A stretch of 64,000 nucleotides of DNA from Diadema setosum (taxonomy: Eukaryota > Echinodermata > Echinoidea > Diadematoida > Diadematidae), in contig CM067069.1 of the NCBI GenBank assembly GCA_033980235.1, positions 13,094,828-13,158,827 on the forward strand, written 5' to 3'. Both the position numbers and the translations under genes were made by a program. The notes beneath the pieces were generated by a model. It saw nothing but the letters and a program-made list of their open reading frames with translations, did not search any database and was not told the origin of the DNA. Shown here piece after piece: positions 24,301-39,300 of the stretch (its first letter is position 1; every line of letters begins with the position of its first letter).

Positions 24301-27300
24301 ACTCCCTCATACTAAAATAAAGTCTTGCAAATATACAATGTATGTTAAAAATTAAGGCTGAGACAGCACCGGGAGCTAGCTTCCAAGACCCTAGCTGCAA
24401 GTAGTCTGGTTTCCAGACCATTTGCCTGTACATGCTATTTTGCTTCTACACCATTACGCCTTCACTATTTTGTTTCCACGACTATCGACGCCCTCTTTTG
24501 ATGAAAGAAGTAGCAGGTTGAACAGATTGTCCTGCACACACTAGCATTCCCCTTCATCGTGAGCGGTGACTTCATTGCCACGGAGGGTGCATTTTGTGGA
24601 AGGGACTACAGTTGGAAAAAGGGTCTGGAAACCACACTAGGCTGCAACTGACATTGTGTTTCATACTCGTGATGTGCACCTAATATTGTGCAAATGATCA
24701 GAGTCTCTAGTTTGCTAAATGGTTCAGGTGGAAACGTCTCCTGTTTAATAGAAGCATGGGACTGGAGTCTCTACTGCTAATCTATCTTTATATTCCTAAC
24801 TATTATTAACTAAGAAAAAAAAACCCAAAATCAAAACAATATTTTGAGGAAAGCCGAGATTATAATTATATTATATAATAATATCATAGATTATATCCTA
24901 TAAATATGTCCCTGCAGAATAACCTAGCATCCATGGATGGGGGGGGGGGGGGGTGAGTGTCAGCATTTCTTTTTTTTTTTCCACTTGATAAAGTCTTATA
25001 CAGTGCACTATTGTTTTAACGAACACGGTTATAACGAAATTCCTGTTAGAATTAAGTAAAAATTCAGGCTGCAACGTTATCTGCTCTATCTATTTCTATT
25101 GTTTGTTTGATCGGTTATGACGAAACTTCGATATAACGAAAGAAAACTGCCTGTCCTGAAGACTTCATTATAGTGGGAGTCCACTGTAGTGGATTGAGAA
25201 TTATTCAAAGTGACAAAACAATGCCTCAAGAATTTAGAAATATCTAGTATTAAAATGCATGCTGACATGCCATCTAAGAATATTTCTGTCAATTGAAATA
25301 TGACTTTTGTGCAGAGGAAACATCTTGGATTTGTGTATACATTATATAATGATGTCTTATCATTATTAATAATCACTGAGACAATGAGATTGAGACTTGG
25401 CTGATTACAAATCATACCTTGATTAAATTGCAAATAAAACTGACACCTGTTCAAGGAAGGTGGAATCACATTTAATACCAGAGAGGTGGCATGAAATGAA
25501 AATCACATGAGATCATACACGTTGCGGGGCGCAAGGCACGGCAGGGAAAACATAGTTCTGCATTCAGAATGTTAAAGGGATCAAACAGTTTTGGTTGAGA
25601 CCTAATTTCAGGTTTCTAACATTTTTTGGTGAGATAATGAGAAACCTGTTATGAAATATGAAAGATCATGTAATTCCATGAGGTATTCAACATTTATTTG
25701 ATGAAAATTGGTTTTGAAATGGCTGAGATATCCAAAACAGAGCGATTCTAATAAAGTGTGGGACCCACATTTTATTACGATCGCTTTGTGTTACTTTGTT
25801 TTTGGATGTGTCGGTCATTCCAAACCCGATTTTCATCAAATAAACTTTGAATTCCTCTTAAAATGTTATGCTCTGTACTATTTCATAAGTGTTTTCTTGG
25901 TATCTTGCAAAAAGTTAAAAGCCCAATTCTCATCTCCACCAATACTGTACCATCCCTTTAATGGTGGAGTGTGGGGGGGGGGGGGGGGGGGTGGAGGCTG
26001 TGGAGGAGGGGGATAAGGGGTACAGAACACATGCACCTGTACTGGTAACATTAATCCATGCACCACCTGCCAGGTTGGGCAGGTTGATATCGCTACATAT
26101 CCAAAACCATAAACCTGCTTCCTTCCCCACCCCTTTCCCTCACAATGTCTGCACATACATCTCCCAAGCCAAGCATACCATGATGCCATGCAGAACAAAA
26201 AGATATCAAACTACATGAAATACGTCATCAAGCCTCTTGAGTTGTATAAATATCATCATAAATATACATCAATACAAAGTCAGTTCAAATACTGCATACA
26301 AACTCAAAAGAATTAAATCAACCCAAACCAAAATCAGGAATACCAAAGTGCCACACAAACACACACACAGAAAAAAAAAAAGAGTCTGAGCACATTAATT
26401 TGTCATGACGCATCTTATCAACACACAGACATTGATAGATGAACAAACAGATGAATATACAGATCGATTTATCAATATATCAACAAGAAGATGAGGAAAG
26501 GGAAAGAGAAACAGAGACAGAGACAGAGACAGTGGGAAATATAGAGCAACAGAAAGAATTAAAGTAAGGGATGCATCTATGTCTTGCTTAAAGAAGAAAT
26601 CCACTCAAAAATGTTATCAGTTTCATAAGACAAAAAAAAATTCCTCGCAGAACGGTGCAAAAATGATCAATATTAGATACAAAATGAGGGAATTATGACC
26701 TTCTGAAATGTTACATTTTTAAAAAAAAACACTTCTTGCTCAGTCTTTATGAATATTCAACTCGGCAAGTTGACGATATCATGCTCTCACAATTTCTCAT
26801 TCATTTCACAAACAGAAATGACAAAAATCTCATATTTCAACTGTATAAATATAAAACTTGCCTTAAAACTACCCAAGAATAAATGTTACCTCATATATAT
26901 TTTGGCAAGGGAATATGCTTTTGCCTATATTAGCTAAAAATCAAAATTTCCTGAATTTCATATATATGAAAAGTTGTGAGGTCATGACAGTATCAATTTG
27001 CTCATTTGAATATTAATACAAACTGGTCAAGAAATGTTTTCTGAAAAAATGTGAAATTTCAAGGTGTCATATCCTCCTTATTTTTCATCAGATATTTGTC
27101 ATTTTTAAATGTTCTGTAGGGATTTTACTTCTCTTTCACTTGGAGTTTATTTTGGGGTGAATTTCCTCTTTAAATAAGACTTATCCACAAAAAATTCAAT
27201 ATACTCTTTTAGTACTAATGTGTAAATATGACATTGGTGTGATAACATGAATATGAGATACTGTATGTTCAAGAAAGTTGGGAGTAGTATTTCTGTTGAA

Positions 27301-30300
27301 GAAGCTAACAATCATTACATGTATTGGTTATTAAAGTGCAATATCACCAAAAATTCTATGGATTTAACTAGTCATCTGAAGACATGTCGCCTTTCTGATA
27401 AAAGGGAATCTTAACCCTATGTTCCAACTGACTTTGATGAATTGAGATATGGAAGAATTTTCATTTCAATCACAACAAACACAAGGAAGTTTTAATCAGA
27501 ATTACACACACAAAAAAAAAGTAAATTGTTTACACTGATATCTGACACTATTACACATGAAAATCAAGTAGTGATGTCATCACATGTCTGTACAGGAAAA
27601 CATGATAAAAAAATCAAGTTTTTGATGGAAAATTTAGTAACCTCCATATTCCTCCCATTTAAAGAATTGTCGCCGAGTTAAACAACCCTACAATCATGTG
27701 ATGTGATAGACTAAAAACTAGTTACTCTTTTTTATATATGAAAAAAGAAACTTGCTAAAGATTGTTTGCAGGTCAATACACGACTTTGATGGTATAATCA
27801 CCTCATTCAATTTGCATTTGTAATCATGACTAAATTTACTGTCTTGTAAAAATGTGTAAAATTCTAAAATTCTTAGTATCTACATGTAAATTTTTTCTTT
27901 TACATTTGATACATAAAGACAGTTATCAAACTTTTTGAAATGTTGTTCTTATTACTCTTTTTTTTGTTCCTCTCTTCGCTGAAGTCAATTTACACAAGAA
28001 ATTGCTTTTCAGTTAGACCAAAAAGTAAAAACAGGGAGACTTTATTTTGTAGGTCTGAGGATAAAAATAAAACCAAATCCTCTTGTCTGTATGCTACTCA
28101 AAGAGCATCCATGATTCTCACTGTAAAAAGCCATACTTGAATGCTCCAATGAAAAAGGAAAAAAAAATCAGTAGCATGATATGCTGCCTGTTAGTGTTAA
28201 TGTAATAAGGATAATAAGTTTATAATTAAAAGGTATAAACTCTGAATATCAAAGAGTGCAATGTTAGGGTGGCTCATACCTACAATCAAGAAAGAATCTA
28301 AAGTTTTGTTGTTTTTTAAAAACTTCAATTCATTTTACTTTTATTTATCTATATATTAATTTTTTTTTTTTCTGGGGTGGGTTGATAACAAATTTCTCTT
28401 GTGCACCACATTTACAACAAAATGGAAAGAAGGAACAGCTGTGTACTCTGTAGCAAGATCAATGCTACAATATTCATCTGGACAGGGACACCTCAATGGG
28501 CATGACAAGCTAACAAGTTCCTGACTAGATTAAGAGATTTATGCATAGACCTTGAATACGACCTACCATGCTCCCGTTGACTATGGACTACTGCTCCAAA
28601 CTAACCCAATGAAGGGCTATCCCTTGTGTAATATTATGTGTTTTGTTTCCTTTTTTTTAAGTGTGACTATTTCTACTGTATTAATGATATCACTCGTGAT
28701 GTTAGTCATCTGTAGAGAGTGACCACTGTGAGATGGTACTGACTTCAAACATTCAATGCTGCTGTATGTAGTAGTGAGACGACACACATGTATCTCGCTA
28801 TGGTGTGTTATATAGGGTGAGATGAGAAGATTTTAAAAGGACACGCCATCTAACCACGTCGTCTGTTGGAGAGGTACTATTCCCCCTGGAATTCATCACA
28901 ACATCCAGTGCGAGAGACTAACCTTCAAGGTGAGATACGTCCTCGCTGGCACGGCCGGCTGCACACCTCTCACCTTCTCCTGTGCAATAAGGGGCAACCT
29001 GTCCCCCTGATACCAACAATGGGGGTTCAAAATTCATTTCAGGTCCAGGGGGTAGGGGTCTCTTACACATGAAATCGATAATCACACTTATCATCCATTC
29101 ATCAATCCTTTGCACTGTTACAGCATACAGCAAGATGCAATGTCCATACCTTTACACATGTACAGGCACATACACACACACTTGCAAAGGCCTTCAAATG
29201 AGGACCCGTCCACTGCTTAGGTTCGTTCCACCACCTGACCATCGACTAAAGAGGTCAGGCACTTTACACCAGACTGTGGACCCTCCCTATGCACTTTTTA
29301 TTGCAAGTACAATGTTCATAGGCATACTCTCTAAAAAAAATCGAGTGAAAATTTTCACTCTAAAAAGAGTGAATACAAAAAAGAGTGAATTTCGAGTGAA
29401 ATTGGAGTGAATTTTGAGTGAAAATGCTCATTTTCACTCATTTTGGAGTGACGTCAGGGATCACTCCAAAATCTTCGAGTGATCCCTGACGTCACTCCAA
29501 AATGAGTGAAAATGAGCATTTTCACTCAAAATTCACTCCAATTTCACTCGAAATTCACTCTTTTTTGTATTCACTCTTTTTGGAGTGAAAATTTTCACTC
29601 GATTTTTTTTAGAGAGTACACATCCCTTGTTAAGAGTATATGTGTGTGAGACCACCTTCTAATTTGACAGGTGTATCTGAGTGATTTACTGCCGACTAAA
29701 CTTAGCCAACAGCTGAGAACATCCACAATATGTCTTCTCTGTCGATGGCTGGCTGGCATGTACCTTTGGACTTTTGCAGGTTTGAAGGCATTTACTAAAG
29801 CAACTTCAAACACGCACCGACTCACGAGGAGTTCCACCATTTGTTTCTGGTCGGTTAAAGTCGAATGCTTTGGACAAGAGTAATGGATCTAATTTGCTTA
29901 AAGGTAGGGAATCCCATTTGCATGCCTCAAATGAAGAGTTGTATAAATACAGTGGTATGTTGAAGAGAGTATCATTTTAGAGACTCCCATAAAGTATTGA
30001 AAGTGGAAGGTAACATTTAGTACATTTTTAATTGACCATTAGATTTTGAAATGAATTTTTTTTCGGGGCTCACCGTAAATTCCAGTACATTACTAGGCTA
30101 CCTTTGCAGACCCATGCACTGCATGTGTGTCCATCATGTATATTTTGTGAAGAAAGTTCATCAAAACTTACAAACATTTCTATATACATTCTTGCCACAC
30201 ACTCTATATGTTATTACATCAGCTCTTATACTTTTAGATTTGTGTTTATAGATAAAAAAAAAAATACAGAAGACTGCAACAAAAAGGCTTAAGTGTGGCT

Positions 30301-33300
30301 GACACACAGAACTACTGAGTAGTTGAGTTTTGTGCATTATTCAAATTGTAGATAACTGTTGACTTCCAAATTTCTCAGCAGTGGCCTAAACAAGTCCCCT
30401 GAGGTTCATATTTAATGTTTTGCTGCATTTTGGGAGGTCTGTAAAAGGTATCCCCTACCTTTAATACTCGTGTAGCAATCGGAGCATGTAGTCTCAATCA
30501 CACACACACACACACACACACACAAGCGCATAAATTACATGTCAAGAAATTTACAAAGTGCTTTACAGCAGAATTTACTTCCAAGGAATAGTCAGTTGTA
30601 CTAAAAGTAATGAAGTTAAAGCAGCAAAGTATGGTGTAATGTAGCAGGCAAAATTAGACAATCGTGAAAAAAAAAGAGTGCAAAAAGGTAAAAGGATGAT
30701 CCGACTGTGGCATCTCTTGTCTGAGCACTCCTCACTCATTTTGTTATCAACAAAAACTTGAAATGTGTTCAAAGTTGCCGAAAAGAAATTGACTTACAAC
30801 TGTCCCGCTGAGATATGAAAATAAAATTGGGGTTTTGGTTGGTCTTCTGCGAATTTACAGAGAGCGTGTAACCAATTTATTATCTTCATTTTTCATAGCT
30901 GTTAGATCAACCAATATATTTGTACCCATGCTGCTGTCACTTTGCTGCTCTCACTAAATCCCGTCAAATTCTCCTACAAATTGAAGAAGAAAAGAGCAAT
31001 TCTAGTCCATTTTCAAGTCAACCTTAACAGAAAGAATGACAATGCACAAATGAACTGGTAGAAGTTTCATAAAAAAATCAGATATATATTATATCAAAAA
31101 TTGCAGTATGTTATTGCAACATGCTTTCACAGAACAATATCTGTTACAGTTACAGATGCTTATGAGATGAACGGGAAATATCATTGCCAACAAGGCTCCC
31201 ATTCACCTGCAGGTGTTTTAAGACTTCAAATCCTCAAATAAAATTAATAAAAAAATATGTATCCTTCACGAGATATCACCGTGATGCTTTAATAATTTGG
31301 AAATCACGATTTTCATAGAGGAGGGATTGAGCTGTAACCTACATCATTCTTCTGAGAAATGAGGCGACATTCCGTAATTCCACAATTCCTGATTTAATAT
31401 GCCACTTTCTTGAAACTTCTACAAGTCTGTGTATGCTGGATATCACTCTGTAAGAGTCAACTTGAAAACATAGTGGCGTTATACCTCTTGAACAAAGTTT
31501 TATTGTGCACGAGGCCACGCCTACTGCGAAGATGGGTAATAGGGATACACTCACCTGGCTGGCGGTGTCGGTGTCGTCGAAAGCCGGCGAGGCTCGATCC
31601 AGCTTCTGCAGGATGGGCTGGACAGCAGGCATGAGATCCATGCTGCTGTAGCGGGCTGGGAGGAGGGCGTCGTCCCTCAGCGCCTCCTCCAGGGTTAGCT
31701 CCTCCGTCTGGTCAATGTCCAGCGTGTTGTAATGCCGCGTGCCCCGCCTACCAAAGCAGAGAACATCCCCTTGATATTTGGTGTACTGTCAGGAGGTGCT
31801 GATGGCCAAGCACTGATAGCTTTCAACATCTCAGCGACCAGCCCACGTGGACTGGGTATGTGTGTTTGTATGTCATGTGTGTTATGTGGTACATGTTGCA
31901 TGTTGTGTGTGTGTGTGTGTGTGTGTTTGTGTGTTATGTGTTTCCATGTGTTGTGTGTTGTGTGTTGTGTATTGGGTGTATGCACATGTGTTTGTGTGTG
32001 TGCATGTGCGCTAGTGGAAGGTTAGGGGTACGGGTGTGGTGATTTGGGGAATGCGTGCTTGTGGTGGGTTATGGGGTGTGCTGGGCGAAGGGGGTAGGGA
32101 GGCTGTGTGGGTGCTGGCTGGTTGTATATGTGTGTGTGATTGGTCGGGGATGTGTCAATCACAGGAAGTATTTCTCTACAAAGTGGCAATTGTTTTGTTT
32201 TTTACTTTTTTAATGCACAAATTGAAAAATTCATTTTTATTCTATCAAATGCACTTTCCTTGAAGACAGATGAGATGTTTTCCTGGCAGACTATTTGAAA
32301 TATAAAGTAGCAATAGCTTGCCTATCTTGTTTGTTTGTTTGTTTGTTTGTTTGTTTGTTTGTTTTTTGCCTCCTCTCTCTATTCCGGAGAAATCAAGTGT
32401 AGCATGTTTTAACCACAAAGTTGCTTAGCTTTGTTCTTTTACTAAAGCCATAGAGTGAGGACAAAATTTGCAAATGTATGAATAAATCAAAAGAAAGTCT
32501 TAAAAAATCATCAAAGAGCAGCACAAATATATGTCAAGATCAGTACTTAGAATTTGGATAGGAGGAAAAAAATGCAAATCATTTGTGCAAGAAATATTTG
32601 ACATGCAAAGATGCAAGGGGTAGGGTTTGCAGTGTTAGTTCTGAAGACACTTCATGGTTGAATTTTTGGTCAATCAAATTTACTGAATCTATTTCTACAA
32701 ATTGTATATATGCAAAGTTGAGGAGAATAGCACAAATACTGCTTTGGTTGTTAAGGTTTTCAAAAATAAACAGGAGAAAATGATAATACTAGCATTGAAA
32801 CCAACACAACATGCAGCGCAATCAATTTTATTCAAACGCCAGAAAATAAAACTTGTGTTTTCTTCTATTTTTGTTTACTCAAACACTCAAACACAAGTTG
32901 CCAAGTACATCAAGAAAAAAAAAAAGAATGAAAACCCTCCACTCTAGGTAAGAACATGATCAAACATATTGTAAAATAAGCATCAGGGTAATGCATGCTG
33001 GTTGCAAATGCAATAAATGTGCAAAATGTCTTTTCATGACTAAAACCAAATTCCCAAATGTTCACATGAATACTGAGAGTATAATAAAAATATCTGAGGT
33101 AACCACAGCTGCAGAGTGATAAATATCTAGGTGCTGAAAAAGTTGGCAAATTTTTCTTGAATTATTTCACTTTCTTTTTATATTTTGATGTATTCATCTC
33201 AAATTTTGTTTAAAGATAAATAAAAAACACAGATTTGAAAGCTAAAAGTCACTACCAGTCACTATAATGTGTGCAAACTCAAGGAGATTAGTCAAACACT

Positions 33301-36300
33301 GCAAAGAAAAAAAATTGAAAGTCAATTCAGCTGATCTTCCTGCAAACTGGAAGAATCTATTAGTTTCATCTTATCCACTTTAAAATAAAACTCACACAAA
33401 AGTGCAAGAAACGAAAGGAGACAGATGTGTTTTCAATTGCAGAAAGAGTGCCTGCTGCAAATATTGTGACTGTAGTATGGACTATGTGCACTATCTATGG
33501 TGGTAAATGAAATATTGAATAGTCAATTCGTGGGCCGTTTGAAAATAATGCGGGATACTTTAAAGTGTCATGGTCCTCTGCAGTGGATTCTATCGAGTGG
33601 ACACTCATACACTCCAATATGAACTGCAAAGTACCCCGGAATTGATGGTGGCCATATAGTAGAAGTGAAAGATGGTAAAAGTCTTCATTTTGGTATTACC
33701 GCAACTAAAAATACCTCAGAAGTGGAATTGGTGAGTAATCCAATAAAAATAGCCATATGACAAACTCTTGCCAATGGTGTGATAATGTTAAAAGGACTGT
33801 ACAGTACTGGATGAGGTGGGGATTCATGTTTTGAACATTCCTAAGTGAGATAATGAAAAGCCTCTTATGAAATATGAAAGAGCATGTAATTTTAAGGATT
33901 CAACGTTTATTTGATGAAAATTGGTTTTCAAATGGCCGAGATATCCCAAAAAGTGCTAATAATAAAATGTGACATGCCACAACTTTATTAGGATCTCTTT
34001 GTTTCACCTTGTTTATGGATATCTCGGCCATTTCAAAACCGATTTTCATCGAATAAACTTTTGATACCCCTTAGAACTGCATGCTCTTTGACATCTCACA
34101 GAGTGGTTTCTGAATATCTCGCAAAACGTTAAAAGCTAAATCCTCACCTCGACCAGAACTGTACACACCCTTTAATGTTTCCTGCTATGGTTCTACTTTC
34201 TATGGTGGTAATGCAACAAAATGTGAAGAATGACATGTTCCAATATTTTTTTTTCCTTGCTGGTGTATTTGCAGCTAACAGCTACCATAGCCAACTAAAC
34301 AAAAGTTGGTAACATAATCTGAAAATTTATAAACGGTTACTAACAAGCTAATGCGACAAGAATTATATTTGCAAAGTAAATGGTCCTCTTGAACAAGACC
34401 AAAGAGAGAGAAAACCAAAATGAAAACATTCATATATATCCCTTTATAAGAAATGAAAATGGAGAAGGGATGAGAATAAAAAAAGAGACAGGTTTATATC
34501 TCATCCACAGAATGAGCAAAGGCTGAAAAAAGCAATGGCTATAATACGGCATACGCCATACATTTAGCGAGTCTAAATTTTCACGAATCAGGACTTCCCG
34601 ACAATTTTACGAGTGGTTTATTTCGCAATCATGGAGTACAGTGCCGAATGGAGAAATGTACTGACGTGCAGATCACATTTATATAACGAGATCAGAGTAA
34701 AAATTTCAGCATGTCTTCAAATTTGCAAATAGCACCTCACCTGTGAAATGTGCGAAATTAAAAACCTCGCAAAATATTCGGCGTATACAGTAATATAGGA
34801 AATAGTAAACCGCTTGGCAGCTGGATGCCAGGGTGCATTCACACATTTCCAATTTCATACTCACTTGTCGGCATCTCTGTCTTTGAGCTGTGAAGGAAGC
34901 ATAAAAGTCCTCGGTCTAAACGCACTCTGATACAAGAGCAGAAGAAGGAAAGGGTCAAAACTAAAAAAAAAAAAAAAAGAAGAAAAGAAAAAAAAATAAT
35001 CCCATGGAAAAGACATTTCTAATTTCCCTTGGACCGTCAACCATGTCTCTCTTGGAGAGATTAATATTAGGAATCCTGATCCCCTCTTTAGTGATTGCAC
35101 AGCTATGGAACTCTTATCCATATTGCAAAGAATACCTTTTATCTATACAAGCTTTCCATTACGCCGACTTCTCCATTTCCACCCAGCTTTTTGCCAGAAA
35201 TTAAGATTTTGCTTTTATCATAAGCAAGAGTCTCTAGACAAATCTTCATACTTTTTGATGTCACTGGCTGAGACAAAATTGAATTCAAGAAACAGATTTC
35301 TACTAGTGTTGACATTTAAGCATTTGGGAAGAGTAAATTGCATTTAAAAAATAGACCTCATAAATGACCCATCAATTAATGTCATAATCAGGAAAGAGAG
35401 TTAAGGTTTGATTGTCTAATGGATTGACATCATGCTCATGCAAATGGCCTCACCATCATGCAAATCTGGCAGCTGCGATCCGGTATCCCTGACCACAAAA
35501 CTTGTCTTTGCCAATGTATACATCCAAACAACCACTATGAAACAATTTTCATTATGTCACTTGGATGTACATGTAGAGAGTTATATGATGTACACATCAT
35601 TTTATCTCAAGAGAGACAGTAAGCCTTTTGAATGACAACATCTGCATAGATTTTTACCTCAGCCCTTGACGCACAATCACTACCAGCCCCATCCCATGAC
35701 GTATAATGCAACAACTGAAAGTTAATAGAGTACAGCATCAACCAAACAGCAGATATCCTTTCAGGTTCGAGGCTCTGTACTTCTTGCAGTTGCAGAGGCA
35801 GGATTTTGTACTGACTGGACACATTTCACAAAGAAGAAAGCCACAAAAACAAAAAAGTAGGCAAAGGAGAAAGCGCAATTGTGCATTACACTAATAGCAG
35901 CTTGATGGGAAAGGCAAGTATTCCATTACAGATTGATGTACTTAGAATGTTGTCACTTATCTGACAACATGAAGCATGAGTACTTTATCCATTATACCAT
36001 AAATACAATTCCCCCCCCCCCCATTGCCTCTTCAAAACTCTCTGTACGTCAGCCGACTCTTCTGATGATTTATAACTTAATAGGATGCACGTCACACTAA
36101 AAATTTTTTGAGAGCGAAGCAAATTTGTGCTGACAGCTATAACAGAACAGCACACACTGTAACTGAGCCCCTTTTTGCGACTTCATTTCTTTCCTGGGAA
36201 ATAGAATAATAGCACACTGCTGAATGCCATTTAACAAAACAACAAAAGAAGATGAACATCGTTACTGATGGGTGATGACAGAGCTACTTTAAAAATGGCA

Positions 36301-39300
36301 CTCTCTAATAAATATACCTCAATTTATTTAAATGTGTTGCAAATAAAAATCCTCCCTTAGGTGATGTCAACTCATGTCTCACTTGAAGAGTGTAGACATC
36401 TTATGTTAATCACAGTCCCTGTGAGCAGGCTTAGTTCAATACAACAGAAAAAGGAGAAAGAAAGCAGGCAAACATATTATACAAATCAGGCCGATTAAAA
36501 CTATGGTATATTTAAAAGTCTTCTTCAGATGCAAGCACACATTCTGTGGTTGCTATGAGAATTGTTTGAGCTCTAATTGAATTAAAATAATTTTACGCTG
36601 TTCTGGTAACTAACCCCTCCAGTCCACCTCACATTATGTTAATATAGAGTGTTCATAAGATTTTAGGATGGAGGGGTTCTGAAAGAGTTAAAGGGTACAA
36701 CGTGTATAATGACAGGCAGACAGACTTCTGGTTTTGAAATGTGAGGAGACTCAACCAGCACAAGCATGATCAGTCAGAAGGTCTGAGGTATTTTATTCTC
36801 TTCAAAAAAAAAAGGGCAAAACTTTCCTGAATGTACTCTGTAAATCTTTCTGGTTCAAAAAAAAAAATAAATAAATAAATAAAAAATTACAAGAGAAATC
36901 AGAAAGTCGTATTAGCAGGAGCACAAAGTTTACGCAGACTTTATTTGGCCTAAAATATATTTGTGTGTAAATTTATGCAATTTTGCTGGGCAAACTCAGA
37001 AAATCTCTACCAGAAAGTGATTATGCTCCCAATTGTACAGCAAAACATTCTCTCCTTTTCACTACATACCTTTTTTTTTGCTTTCTATCTGTCAAAGAAA
37101 GATGTGTAATACTCTACTGAAACTTGTCACCTGCAGCTGACCGGACTCTGGCAAACTTAACACATACTGGTTAAGAATGTCAGCATGCTTTAAAGTTTGT
37201 GTCTCTTTTTGCAACCCTGAGAGTTAGACTCTTTTCATAAGCTGGTATATTGTAGAGGTAGGTCATTCACACCTTTCCTCACAATACTAAATCTGGAAAC
37301 TTCTCTATAATGGTGGGAAAAACAATACTATAGATTTCTAGGGAATAATTATATTCTGATCCCTCCCCCCCCAAAAAAAAAAAAAAAAAAAAATCCAACC
37401 TTTATTCCTGCTACACAAGGGAAGCATATTCTTAAAGTGACATGGGGTTAGTTGTTCATTTGTTTTATTAAAACTCTGAGGTGTATTATCATAAGATTTC
37501 ATACACAATGTTGGAAGACATTATTCTTTAACCATCCGACCCAAAATTCTGTGTTGTTTGCCAAAGAGGTATACAAACTTTCGATTTATCAAGTTCAACT
37601 ACAAAAGTTGTGTGGAGTTCTACTATGAAAGAGGAATTCCAACTACCACTGTCACTGCATTGAGTCTGCCACTGCCAATGGCAAGCTACAACTGTGTATG
37701 TGGACACAATTGTCAGCAGTGTTCTGAGGTGGTGAATTTGAGGGGGTTAAACCTGCAGGCCATAGATGGGTACTTGGTAGAGGGGTACTTGGTAGAGGGG
37801 TACTTGGTAGAGAGGTACTTGGTAGAGGGGTACTTGGCAGAGGGGTACTTGGTGGAGGGGTGGGTGAAGAGGGCGTGCTACCTGTGCCGAGGCCGAGGTG
37901 GGCTTCTTCCGCGAGAGCACGGGGCTGGAGGTGGGTGAGGAAGGGGTGCTCCGCGCCCCCGAGATGGGGAGAGAGATCTCCGGATAGTCCTTTCTCGTTG
38001 GGAGAATGTCTTCCGACTCCTGTTGGTAGGAGGGGGGGAGAACAGGATCATCAAGCTAGCTCACATTTGGGACATATTTGTGTTGTATCTTCAGGCGAAC
38101 AATTACATACATCAGGAGAATTCTTACTTTCACCTTTATGTGAAAACATGAGAATGTTCCTTTAGTTTTTTTTTTTTTTTTTTTTTTTTTTTAAGCTAAG
38201 CACATGGTTCTCTATTCTAGTGGTGAGAGCACATATCACACTACAACATGAACACATTCAGCAGAATCTTCTAACCTCAAAGTCAAGTTTGCATACATAA
38301 AGATGATGATAATACAGCTGAATCCTAACAAAAGCGTGCATCCCAATCAGGAGGGAGCTGACAGTGGCAAATATATATATATATATGATTTATTATATCT
38401 CTCTTTAAAAAAAAAAAAAAATCTACTTCTCAATTGACAAAACACCTGTGCTCTTGTATCAGTAGCCAAGAAATTATGAAATTTGTAACTGTAGTGGCAA
38501 GACATTTATTCCTTCACTTGCAAAAACGCTACAACAGAAATAAACTTTGTTCTAGTTAAACAAGGACTATTTTGGTGTACTCAACAAAATTCATCTTTCC
38601 GAGTAGTAAGAGAAGGTTGCAAACTTGACGTGTTAGAAACCTTCTCAGTCCTGCTGTACATTATTATTCAAACAGGTTATATTTTTACATTGTGATGAAC
38701 ACATGATCTTTTTCCTTGAGTCTTCAGGAACATAAAGAAAAGCTGAAAAACAAAATAAGGAGAAAAATATAAGAAAAGCAAGCAAAATTGGAGAGGAATC
38801 TCACCTTTGGTTTAAGCTTGTCCCTCACAGTGTTAAGCCTCTTCCCTGCAAAATGCTTCGTCTGCAAAATGGAAAAGTTTTAATCCATTTTCAATTTGAT
38901 GCATGCAAAGGGGACTCTGGCAAAGCCCTATAGGCCAGGTCAGCTGATAAGGGGGTTGCTCAGTAATGCTGAAGGTGTATACAGTATTGTTGTTGTAATG
39001 TCAATTTGTGTTTGCTCCTATTACAAGTTGACCTTTGACACATTGTACTTTTTTTTCACTCTGAGAGCCAGCACCTCTTGTTTGCAAATGTGGCAACCAA
39101 CAAAAGGTCACCAGATCAGAATTTCTATGTTCATATCAGATTCCAAAAGAAGAGATTCTCAGCTTTAAACAAGGTAAAACTCACCAGAAATAGATGCTAA
39201 TAGCTATTTGGAAAATTTACATATTCTTTTTTTTCTTTTCTTTTTTTAAAGGTAAAGATCTGCTACAGATCACTGACTTATTCTTCATTTTGCCCCCCCC

